Source: Actinomycetota bacterium
Lineage (GTDB): Bacteria > Actinomycetota > Actinomycetes > Streptosporangiales > Streptosporangiaceae
DNA length: 33,501 nt
Assembly (NCBI GenBank): GCA_003168255.1
Contig: PMSU01000068.1
Span: 1 to 33,501 of the forward strand
Direction of reading: 5' to 3'
In this document: in pieces, positions 24,712 through 31,563 of the stretch
Layout: each line of letters begins with the position of its first letter
How positions within the stretch are numbered: the stretch's first letter is position 1
The notes under the pieces: model-generated
Databases searched by the model: none
Seen by the model: the letters and a program-made list of their open reading frames with translations, nothing else
What the model was told of the DNA's origin: nothing
Made by a program: the position numbers and the translations under genes

Positions 24712-25682
24712 CCGCTTTGGCCTGCGGACAGCTGGGCGCGGACCTGATCGGCCTCAGGGGAGCCGGGGTCGGCGTAGAGGATGAGGGCCTGCTGCCAGTG
24801 GCGGCGGGCCTGGCCGGGGTTGCCGGCGGCGTGGCAGGCGCGGCCGAGACCGTCGTAGGCGCGGGCCTGCTGGTACTTGTCGCCGGTCTGCCTGGCGAGG
24901 CCGAGCGCGGCAGTGTGCTGGGTGGCCGGCGGGGGGATGCGGGGCCGGCGGTGCTGTTCGGCGGGGTACAGGGTGTCCATCGCGGCGGCGGCGGTGTGCA
25001 GGTAGTGGTCGAACAGCTGGGTCAGCGCCGCCTGCTCCTCGTCCGGTCCGTCCTGGTCAGCGGCCTGCTCGGCTGCGTAGGCGCGCAGCAGGTCGTGCAT
25101 GCCGTGCCGGCCTGGTCCGGTGGGCTGGATCAGGTGCGCGCGGGCCAGCACGTCCAGCAGCTGGCGGGCCTGATTCAGGGTGGTGGCGGTGAGCGCGGCG
25201 GCGGCGTAGGCGTCAAGGTCGGGGCCGGGGTGCAGGCCGGCCAGCTGCACCGCCAGCGCGGTCTTGCCCACTCCCGCGGTCCCGCCGATCGCCGACACCA
25301 CCACAGTGCCCGGCAGGCCGCCGTCTGCGTCCAGTAGCCGGTCCAGGGCTTCCAGCTCCGCGGACCGGCCGGTGAAGTCCGCAGCTGCGGCGGGCAACTG
25401 CCGGGGCACAGGCATGACCGGCGCCGTGCCCGGGTCGCCGGGCGCCGGTCGGCGGGCGCGGGCAAACTCGTAACGGCCGGCGTCCGTCAGTCGCAGCGCG
25501 GCGGCTAGTCGGCCGACCGAGCTGGGATAGGGCCGGGCGGTGCTTCCCCGCTCCAGGTTCCTGATCGTCCGCACGCTCAGCCCGCACTGGTCCGCGAGCT
25601 CTTCCTGGGTCATCCCGGCCGTAAGCCGCCGCCGGCGCAGCAGCCCGCCAAAATCATTTGGTGCGTCCGTGACCCCGCCCAA
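24708..25682 (-). CDS. HTH / P-loop / TPR regulator, apparently an internally shortened AfsR-like protein
   Basis: A 324-residue protein with an XRE-type HTH at about 10-66 (LLRRRRLTAGMTQEELADQC, SVRTIRNLERG), a linker with FTGRSAELEALDRLL, a P-loop GGTAGVGKTALAV (133-145), a winged-helix-like stretch (about 158-205, ending MHDLLRAYAAEQA) and a short TPR tail (about 253-310). In full-length HTH-NB-ARC-TPR regulators some 200 residues separate P-loop and winged helix; here the jump is immediate (QLAGL to HPGPDLD), so Walker B and sensor motifs are absent. A second join (PPPAT to QHTAALG) removes most of the TPR region. The start is TTG at 25682. Probably an altered or decaying regulator. Confidence 0.78.
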   Translation of the reverse strand: MGGVTDAPNDFGGLLRRRRLTAGMTQEELADQCGLSVRTIRNLERGSTARPYPSSVGRLAAALRLTDAGRYEFARARRPAPGDPGTAPVMPVPRQLPAAAADFTGRSAELEALDRLLDADGGLPGTVVVSAIGGTAGVGKTALAVQLAGLHPGPDLDAYAAAALTATTLNQARQLLDVLARAHLIQPTGPGRHGMHDLLRAYAAEQAADQDGPDEEQAALTQLFDHYLHTAAAAMDTLYPAEQHRRPRIPPPATQHTAALGLARQTGDKYQQARAYDGLGRACHAAGNPGQARRHWQQALILYADPGSPEADQVRAQLSAGQSG

Positions 25683-25859
25683 CTGGCCATCCGCATCCCC
25701 GGTCTTACCCTTAAAGTATGCCGCGCTGGGCCTGGTGACGCTTGCACGCCTCCGGGCCGTCGCTCAGCCCGAGCACGCTAACGCTGCTGGCTCGCGATGT
25801 GTCACGCTCGGTCCTGCCGTGGGCCAGCATCGGCAACCTGACGCGAGAGGCGGGCGGAG

Positions 25860-26684
25860 ATGTCAACGATCCTGGTGACCGGCGGGACCGGCGCGCTCGG
25901 CCGTGAGGTGGTGCCGCGACTACTCGCCGCTGGCTGCCAGGTGCGCGTGCTCAGCCGTCGGCCGCGGCGGGACGACGATCCGGCCGGCACGCAATGGATG
26001 GTCGGCGACCTGCGCACCGGTGCCGGGCTGGACACGGCCGTGCGCGACGCCGCAGTCGTCGTGCACTGCGCGTCCGACCCCCGACGGCCGCGCAGTGACC
26101 TCGGCGCGGCCCGCAACCTGATCGATGCCGCCCGGGCGAACGGAAATCCGCATCTTGTCTACGTCTCGATCGTGGGCGTGGACCGCGTGCCGCTCGGCTA
26201 CTACCGGATCAAGCTGACGGTCGAGCAACTCGTCGAGAACTCGGGGCTGCCATGGACGATCCTGCGCGCCACCCAGTTCCATGACCTGATCTGCTACCTG
26301 TTCCAGTTGCTGGCCAGGCTGCCGGTGCTGATGATCCCGGCCGGCGTCAGCTTCCAGCCGGTGGACACCGGTGACGTCGCGGCCAGGCTCACGGCGCTCG
26401 CACTCGGCGATCCGGCCGGGCGGGCGGCCGACTTCGGCGGCCCGCGCGTACAGTCCACGGCCGAGCTTGCCCGCGCCTGGCTGCGGGCGACCGGGCGCCG
26501 CCGCCGGTTGCTGAACGTACGGCTACCAGGAAAGGCGTTTCGCGGATACCGCGACGGCGGCAACGTGGCGCCGTCACACGCCGACGGCAAGGTCGGATTC
26601 GAGGAGTTCCTGCGCGAGCACGTGAGCCCGTCGGCCCGTTCCGCAGCCTACGGCCGGCTGCGAGCGGGTCGCGGTCCCCGATAG
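25860..26684 (+). CDS. NmrA-like NAD(P)-binding SDR family protein
   Basis: A 274-residue atypical short-chain dehydrogenase/reductase. The N-terminus has the NAD(P) motif VTGGTGALGREVV (residues 6-18) and an Arg-rich strand-2 end (VLSRRPRRDD) that favours NADP. The middle contains HLVYVSIVGVDRVPLGYYRIK, the substrate-domain opening LPWTILRATQFHD, and FQPVDTGDVAARL. This pattern is shared by NmrA/YbjT-type proteins, which act as redox sensors or quinone/NADPH oxidoreductases. The ATG at 25860 follows a GAGGCGGGCGGAG stretch. The last 111 bases overlap, on the opposite strand, the end of the MFS gene. Confidence 0.87.
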   Translation: MSTILVTGGTGALGREVVPRLLAAGCQVRVLSRRPRRDDDPAGTQWMVGDLRTGAGLDTAVRDAAVVVHCASDPRRPRSDLGAARNLIDAARANGNPHLVYVSIVGVDRVPLGYYRIKLTVEQLVENSGLPWTILRATQFHDLICYLFQLLARLPVLMIPAGVSFQPVDTGDVAARLTALALGDPAGRAADFGGPRVQSTAELARAWLRATGRRRRLLNVRLPGKAFRGYRDGGNVAPSHADGKVGFEEFLREHVSPSARSAAYGRLRAGRGPR

Positions 26685-28142
26685 GCGCCGGTGAGCCGGT
26701 AACCGGGATGCCACCTCGGCCCGCGCCGCTACCATCTCGGTCGGCTCCGGGGCGGCCAGGTTCGTGATCCGGCGGAGCGCGATGATGGTCACGACGATGC
26801 CGGCCGCGGCCAGCGCGATCGTGACGGTCAGGCCCGCGTGGTACCCGTCCAGGAACGCCTGGCCCGGGGTCGCACCGTGCCGCAGCGCGACGCCCTGCCG
26901 GGACCTGAGCACGGCGCCGATCACGGTGATGCCCAGCAGGCCGGCCACCTCGCGGGAGGCGTTCAGCAGCGCCGACGCGACGCCGGACCGGTCGGTCGGC
27001 ATCGAATTAAGCACCGAGTTGGTCAGCGGCGCGTTCATCAGACCCGATCCCGCGCCAAACATCAGGAATCCAGGCATCAGGCCGGCATAGGTCGCGTGCA
27101 GCCCTTGCAGCGCGAACAGGTACAGCCCGCCCGTCATGATCGCCAGCCCGAGCGCGATCGTCCAGCGCGCGCTGATCCGGGCGGCGACGGGCCCGGAGAT
27201 TCCAGCGAAGATCGCCACGAACAGCGCCATCGGCACGAAAGCGAGTCCGGCCTTGACCGGCGAGAAGCCCAGGACGCCCTGTAGGTAAAGCGAGGTGAAG
27301 AAATAAATGCCGAAGATTCCGAACGCCCACATCATCATCACCAGCGTCCCGCCGCTGAACACCCGAGACCGGAACAGCGATACCTCGACCATCGGGTGCA
27401 CCGACCGCGCCTCGATCAAGACGAAGACGACGGCCGCTACGGCGGCGAGCGCGAACGAGCCGAGGATCGGGGCGGACGTCCAGCCCTTGTCGTGTCCCTC
27501 GATGAGTCCGTAGGTCAGCGCGAACAGCGCGACCGCGGACGAGGCCAGGCCGGGAATGTCGAGGCGCCGGGAGGCCGACTGGCCGCGCGACTCGGCCATC
27601 CAGACGGCGGCGATGACGAAGGTGACGATGCCGACCGGCACGTTGATGAAGAAGATCCAGCCCCAGCGGAAGTTCTGGCTGATGTAGCCGCCGATGAGCG
27701 GGCCGAACGCGAGGGCCAGCGCGCCGATCGCCGTCCACAGGCCGATCGCCCGGATGCGCTCTTTGACGTCGTCAAAGGTAGCCATGATGATCGCGAGCGT
27801 GGTCGGCACCACCAGCGCCGCGCCGAGTCCCTGTAGTGCCCGCATGGCGATCAGCGTGCCGCCGCTTCCGGCCAGGCCAGCCGCGAGCGATGCGAGCGTG
27901 AACACCGACAAGCCGGTCAGGAACAGGCGGCGCCTGCCGTAGACGTCCGCCAGCCTGCCGCCGACGAGCATCAGCCCGGCGAACACCAGGACATAGCTGC
28001 TGACCACCCACTCCAGGCCGGCCACCGACAGGTGCAGGTTGCGCTGGATCGTCGGGATCGCGACGTTCGTCACATTGTTGTCGAGGTAGGTCATAAAGGT
28101 GGCGAGGCTCACGGCCACCAACGTCCACCACCGTCTTGGCAT
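26574..28142 (-). CDS. MFS drug:H+ antiporter, DHA2 (14-TM, EmrB/QacA type)
   Basis: A 522-residue multidrug exporter. It begins LVAVSLATFMTYLDNNVTNV (helix 1 with the conserved Asp of the DHA2 family), has motif A GGRLADVYGRRRLFL after helix 2 and motif C AFGPLIGGYI in helix 5, and about 14 hydrophobic segments in all. ATG 28142 is chosen because GGAG lies seven bases upstream; ATG 28154 has no proper spacing. The final 36 residues (from about GTATRSQPAVG) are antisense to the end of the SDR gene and look like non-functional tail sequence. Divergent from a TetR gene, with shared operator boxes, so probably repressed by it and induced by its substrate. Confidence 0.93.
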   Translation of the reverse strand: MPRRWWTLVAVSLATFMTYLDNNVTNVAIPTIQRNLHLSVAGLEWVVSSYVLVFAGLMLVGGRLADVYGRRRLFLTGLSVFTLASLAAGLAGSGGTLIAMRALQGLGAALVVPTTLAIIMATFDDVKERIRAIGLWTAIGALALAFGPLIGGYISQNFRWGWIFFINVPVGIVTFVIAAVWMAESRGQSASRRLDIPGLASSAVALFALTYGLIEGHDKGWTSAPILGSFALAAVAAVVFVLIEARSVHPMVEVSLFRSRVFSGGTLVMMMWAFGIFGIYFFTSLYLQGVLGFSPVKAGLAFVPMALFVAIFAGISGPVAARISARWTIALGLAIMTGGLYLFALQGLHATYAGLMPGFLMFGAGSGLMNAPLTNSVLNSMPTDRSGVASALLNASREVAGLLGITVIGAVLRSRQGVALRHGATPGQAFLDGYHAGLTVTIALAAAGIVVTIIALRRITNLAAPEPTEMVAARAEVASRLPAHRRLSGTATRSQPAVGCGTGRRAHVLAQELLESDLAVGV

Positions 28143-28171
28143 CTCTTTCTCCATCCTGGGGAGCTAGACCT

Positions 28172-28232
28172 GTACGTTGTACTTATACGTTGTACATGTA
28201 CGTGGTACAGCCTGCCTTGTACGGCGTATAGT
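28172..28232. promoter_or_regulatory. divergent TetR/MFS promoter with four GTAC-N3-GTAC boxes
   Basis: Boxes at 28172-28182 (GTACGTTGTAC), 28185-28195 (ATACGTTGTAC) and 28198-28208 (GTACGTGGTAC) recur with exactly 13-bp period. A fourth, GTACGGCGTAT, is at 28219-28229. A -10 for the MFS gene (TATAAG, minus strand, 28182-28187) overlaps boxes one and two, and a -10 for the TetR gene (TATAGT, 28227-28232) overlaps box four. Binding would shut both promoters. Repeats are seen directly; the regulator is inferred from adjacency. Confidence 0.8.
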
Positions 28233-28243
28233 TGTCAACTGAT

Positions 28244-28930
28244 ATGGCACGCACACAGGTACCGGACCCAGAGCGAACCCGGCTCAGCCAGCAATCCGTG
28301 GTCGACCGGGGGCTTGCCCTCGCCGACGCCAACGGCCTAGACGGGCTGACCATCCGTCGCCTTGCCCAGGAACTTGGCGTCACCCCGATGGCGCTGTACT
28401 GGCATTTCCGCAGCAAGGAAGAGCTGCTTATCGGCCTCGCCGACCGAGTCTGGGGTGAGATCGACATCGAGGTCGACCCGTCGCAGCCGTGGTCACGGCA
28501 ACTCCAGGGCTTGCTGGAGTCCCTGCTCCGGGTGCTGCGCTCCCATCCGTCCGCCTCGCAGCTGCTGCTGGAGAACGAGAAGCAGAGCGAGGCCGCGCTG
28601 CGGGCAACTGAGGTCACGCTCGAGGTGCTGCGCGGCGCCGGGTTCGATCCGCTGCACGCCAGCGAGATCGCCCGCAGCACCCTGTGGGCCGGGCTGATGC
28701 TGGTGATGAGCGAGCCGGGGGCAAAGCCAGGAATGGGCGACGAAGACCTCGCGGAGCACCAGCGCAGCAGCCAGGTGCGGATGGCGACGCTGCCGGTGGC
28801 CCGCTACCCGCGCGTCGTCGAGTGCGCGGTGCCGCTCAGCGCCGGCGACGACCCGGAGTTCCACTACCGGTTGGGGATCGAACTGTTCATCGCCGGCGTC
28901 GACGCGATCGCGGCCCGGCTGGGGCACTGA
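28244..28930 (+). CDS. TetR family transcriptional repressor
   Basis: A 228-residue repressor. Residues about 15-65 form the HTH (VVDRGLALADANGLDGLTIR, RLAQELGVTPMALYWHFRSK); the rest is a helical ligand-binding domain similar to tetracycline-repressor-like C-terminal domains (ASEIARSTLWAGLMLVMSE). ATG 28244 is preferred to the in-frame TTG at 28232 because that TTG begins at the last base of the likely -10 (TATAGT, 28227-28232). The message would then be nearly leaderless, matching the absence of a ribosome-binding site. Divergent from the MFS exporter, whose promoter it very likely controls along with its own. The inducer is unknown. Confidence 0.92.
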   Translation: MARTQVPDPERTRLSQQSVVDRGLALADANGLDGLTIRRLAQELGVTPMALYWHFRSKEELLIGLADRVWGEIDIEVDPSQPWSRQLQGLLESLLRVLRSHPSASQLLLENEKQSEAALRATEVTLEVLRGAGFDPLHASEIARSTLWAGLMLVMSEPGAKPGMGDEDLAEHQRSSQVRMATLPVARYPRVVECAVPLSAGDDPEFHYRLGIELFIAGVDAIAARLGH

Positions 28931-28934
28931 CTGC

Positions 28935-29468
28935 CTAGCGGGCCCGCGCGATCAGCCTGTCCGCATCGGCCCGGTTCGCGATCCGGATGAACGTCAGGTG
29001 CGCGTTCGCCGGATCGAGCGCCGCCGCCTGGTATTGCTGCCGGTAGACGGCGTGCTTTGTCCAGGCCCAGGCGATCACCGACTGCTGGGGATTCAGGCTG
29101 AAGAAGTTGCGCCAGCGCTCCCTGTTCCCATTCCACAACTCGGCCCTGCTCGAGATGCGCCGGAGCGTTCGCACGATGATCTGCCGCATGACGGTCCGAC
29201 GGGGGAGATCGAACCAGACCACGGTGTCCGCGCGCCGCCACACCAGCGGGCCCGCGCTGCTGCTGTAGTTGCCGTCGATCACCCAGCCGTCCCCGGCGGC
29301 GACCGCCTCGACCCGGGCGCGGAACTCCTGTCTCGGCAGCGGGACCCAGCCGGGCTGATGGAAGATCGCATCAAGCTCGATGCAGGGCACGGCCAGGACC
29401 TCGGCCAGTTCCCGCGCCAGCCGTGACTTGCCGGACCCCGATGTCCCGACCACCGAGATCCGCCGCAC
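28935..29468 (-). CDS. P-loop NTPase, adenylate kinase/FlaR-like
   Basis: A 177-residue protein with Walker A VGTSGSGKSRLARELAE near the N-terminus, then CIELDAIFHQPGW, WVIDGNYSSS, and a lid-like Arg stretch (DLPRRTVMRQIIVRTLRRI). This matches the small kinase-like proteins annotated as adenylate kinase or DNA topology modulation protein FlaR; the true substrate is not known. The start is GTG at 29468. It lies 28 bases behind the MFS gene on the same strand, so an operon is likely. It ends four bases from the convergent TetR gene. Confidence 0.83.
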   Translation of the reverse strand: MRRISVVGTSGSGKSRLARELAEVLAVPCIELDAIFHQPGWVPLPRQEFRARVEAVAAGDGWVIDGNYSSSAGPLVWRRADTVVWFDLPRRTVMRQIIVRTLRRISSRAELWNGNRERWRNFFSLNPQQSVIAWAWTKHAVYRQQYQAAALDPANAHLTFIRIANRADADRLIARAR

Positions 29469-29496
29469 GACCGGTGACCCTACCAGCGGTGCTGTC

Positions 29497-30804
29497 CTAC
29501 GCCGCCCGGACCGGTGCTGCCTGGCCGCCGCGCGGCGCCAGCAGCTTGACCGTGAAGATGACCAGGCCCAGCGCGGTTGCCGCGGCGCCGAGGCCGAGCG
29601 CCGCCGGATACCCCGCCTGGCTGGCGACCAGGCCGCCGAGCACCGCGCCGGCGAACCCGGCGAGCCCGCTGGCCGCGCTGAGCACGCCCTGGGCCTCGCC
29701 TTCGGCCTGCGGGACGAGCTGTCCGGTCAGGCCGGGCGACGCCACGCTCAGGAAGGACCAGGCAAAAAGAATTCCGCCGAACGCTGCGAGCGGCACCACA
29801 GCCGGCACCGAGCCGGTCGCGGCCAGGACCGCGAGAACCGCCAGCAGTAGCACCCGGGAGGCGAAGCCGCCCGCCATCACCGCCCGCGGCCCGCGCCGCT
29901 GGCTGACCCGGCCTGCCACAATGAACAGCGGCAGGCTGACGAACACGATCAAGGCGAAGGCCAGCGAGGACGTCTGCGGCGCCACCTTGAACGCGTGCTG
30001 GAAGAGCACCGGGTACAGCGAGAAGACGATCGCCGAGCCCGCGTAGGCGGGAATCCAGGCGGCGAGCATCCAGCCAAAGCCGCCGTGCAGCAGACCCGCC
30101 GCCCGCTTGAGCGTGGCCAGCGAGAAGCGGTCGCCGTGCACATGCGGAACGCTGGACGGGCTGACCGGACCCCACTCGCCCGTATGCCCCGCGTTGGCAA
30201 GCCGATGGCCCCTGGCCGCGCTCGGTCGGGGCTTCCCCGTCCGCCCCATTCGCGGCAGCAGCAGGAAGGACAGCGGAACCGCGGCCGCCGGGACCAGCGC
30301 GGCGATGCCAAGACCGGTGCGCTCGCTCAGCCCGCTCAGCCAGGCGGCGAGGACGAGCGCGCCGCCCTGGCCGATACTCAGCGCCGTCTCCAGCCAGCCG
30401 AGCCGCTGGTTCCACTCAGCCTCGGGCCTGAGCTCCACGATCAGCAGGTTGGCGATGGTGACCGCGCCGGCGAAACCAGCGCCGTTGACCAGCGCGAGCA
30501 GCAACTGGACCGGCGAGTTGGCCAGCGGGAAGAGCCACAGAGTGACCGCGGACAGGGCGGCGCACACCGTGGCGATAAGCCGGTGACAGCGAAATCTGTC
30601 GGCCAGCCCGCCGGCCACCGGCGCGGCGAAGGCGCCGAGGTTGAAGGCGCCCATGACGAGCCCGACATGGCCGGCCCCCTGCTTGGCCGCCACCAGCGGC
30701 AGCAGTATCGGCGTGATGCCGACCGCCGCCCCGTTGACGAGCGCGAACGGCGTGAACCAGGGCTCGAGGAGGTGCGAGGTTCGCCCCGGTGTCTGTGCCT
30801 TCAC
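29497..30804 (-). CDS. MFS transporter, 12-TM
   Basis: A 435-residue membrane protein with about 12 hydrophobic segments in two halves, divided by a cytoplasmic loop at about 195-235 rich in Arg, His and Gly. A motif-A-like loop AGGLADRFRCHRL follows helix 2, with QRRGPRAVMAGG at the equivalent place in the second half. It belongs to the uncharacterised actinobacterial MFS group that resembles YcaD/arabinose-efflux-type proteins. The substrate cannot be told. The start is GTG at 30804; divergent from the phosphodiesterase gene, with 140 bases between. Probably cotranscribed with the downstream kinase-like gene. Confidence 0.88.
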   Translation of the reverse strand: MKAQTPGRTSHLLEPWFTPFALVNGAAVGITPILLPLVAAKQGAGHVGLVMGAFNLGAFAAPVAGGLADRFRCHRLIATVCAALSAVTLWLFPLANSPVQLLLALVNGAGFAGAVTIANLLIVELRPEAEWNQRLGWLETALSIGQGGALVLAAWLSGLSERTGLGIAALVPAAAVPLSFLLLPRMGRTGKPRPSAARGHRLANAGHTGEWGPVSPSSVPHVHGDRFSLATLKRAAGLLHGGFGWMLAAWIPAYAGSAIVFSLYPVLFQHAFKVAPQTSSLAFALIVFVSLPLFIVAGRVSQRRGPRAVMAGGFASRVLLLAVLAVLAATGSVPAVVPLAAFGGILFAWSFLSVASPGLTGQLVPQAEGEAQGVLSAASGLAGFAGAVLGGLVASQAGYPAALGLGAAATALGLVIFTVKLLAPRGGQAAPVRAA

Positions 30805-30944
30805 CGGGCGGCTGCGGCCAGGCCGCGGTTCGGATTCGGCGGCATGGCGAGATCGTAGTCTCCTGGCCAGCCGCGGCCACGCGGGTTGGCGGGACTTTGA
30901 CGTCTATCCTCCGTTGTCGGCGGCGAGCCAGGCAGGATGGCGTT

Positions 30945-31436
30945 GTGAGAGTCGTGGTGCTGGCCGACACACATGCGCCGCGCCGGTGGAAGTCGTGCCC
31001 GCCGCAGGTCGCGTCGCACCTGCGGCGGGCCGACGTCATCCTGCACGCCGGCGACGTATGCACGTCCGCGGTCCTGGACGAGATCGCGCAGTACGCGCCG
31101 GTGCATGCGGTCCGCGGCAACAACGACGGCCCGGATGTGGCCGCGTGGGGGGCGCCCGACGTGGCGGAGCTTGACCTGGGCGGTGTCCGGGTGGCGATGC
31201 TGCACGACAGCGGCCAGGCGGCGGGCCGGCTGCGCCGGATGGGTAGCAGGTTCCCCGATGCCGATCTCGTGGTGTTTGGCCACTCGCACATCCCGCTTGA
31301 CCAGTCGGCCGGCGGCGTGCGCGTGTTCAACCCGGGATCGCCCACCGACCGGCGGCGCCAGCCGCGCGGCACGCTCGGCGTGCTGCGGATTGAGGAAGCC
31401 CGCCTAGTGCAGGCCAGCATCGTCGCGGTGACCTGA
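30945..31436 (+). CDS. YfcE/MJ0936-like metallophosphodiesterase
   Basis: A 163-residue calcineurin-like phosphoesterase with all metal ligands in place: Asp8 and His10 (LADTHAP), Asp37 (HAGDVC), Asn60 (RGNNDGP), His87 (MLHDSG), and His113/His115 (FGHSHIP). It ends with the FNPGSPTDRR motif typical of YfcE-type phosphodiesterases, which cleave artificial diesters in vitro; physiological substrates are unclear. GTG at 30945 is chosen because AGGA lies about eight bases upstream and the protein then starts right at the first strand (RVVVLADTH). An upstream extension to 30789 is low-complexity and has no motif. Confidence 0.9.
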   Translation: MRVVVLADTHAPRRWKSCPPQVASHLRRADVILHAGDVCTSAVLDEIAQYAPVHAVRGNNDGPDVAAWGAPDVAELDLGGVRVAMLHDSGQAAGRLRRMGSRFPDADLVVFGHSHIPLDQSAGGVRVFNPGSPTDRRRQPRGTLGVLRIEEARLVQASIVAVT

Positions 31437-31500
31437 GCTCCTCGCAGCCAAATCCTCTAATCGCCGGCGTGTCGGCGCCGCTTCGCCTTTTCTCGTGCGA

Positions 31501-31518
31501 TATAGTGTTCGAAGAACA
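31501..31518 (+). promoter_or_regulatory. candidate promoter -10 and inverted repeat of the DUF222-HNH gene
   Basis: TATAGT (31501-31506) is a good -10, about 58 bases before the ATG; no convincing -35 was found. An inverted repeat TGTTC-GAA-GAACA (31506-31518) overlaps its last base and the likely start point. The arms are in the opposite order to the LexA box (GAAC-N4-GTTC), so SOS control is not supported by this site. Confidence 0.4.
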
Positions 31519-31563
31519 TCTCAAGCCCTGCCACTCCAATTTCTTCCGAACGGGGGTGAGTTG

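Noticed and set aside
31506..31518. LexA (SOS) box upstream of the HNH gene
   Set aside because: The arms read GTTC...GAAC rather than GAAC-N4-GTTC, and the spacing is three rather than four.
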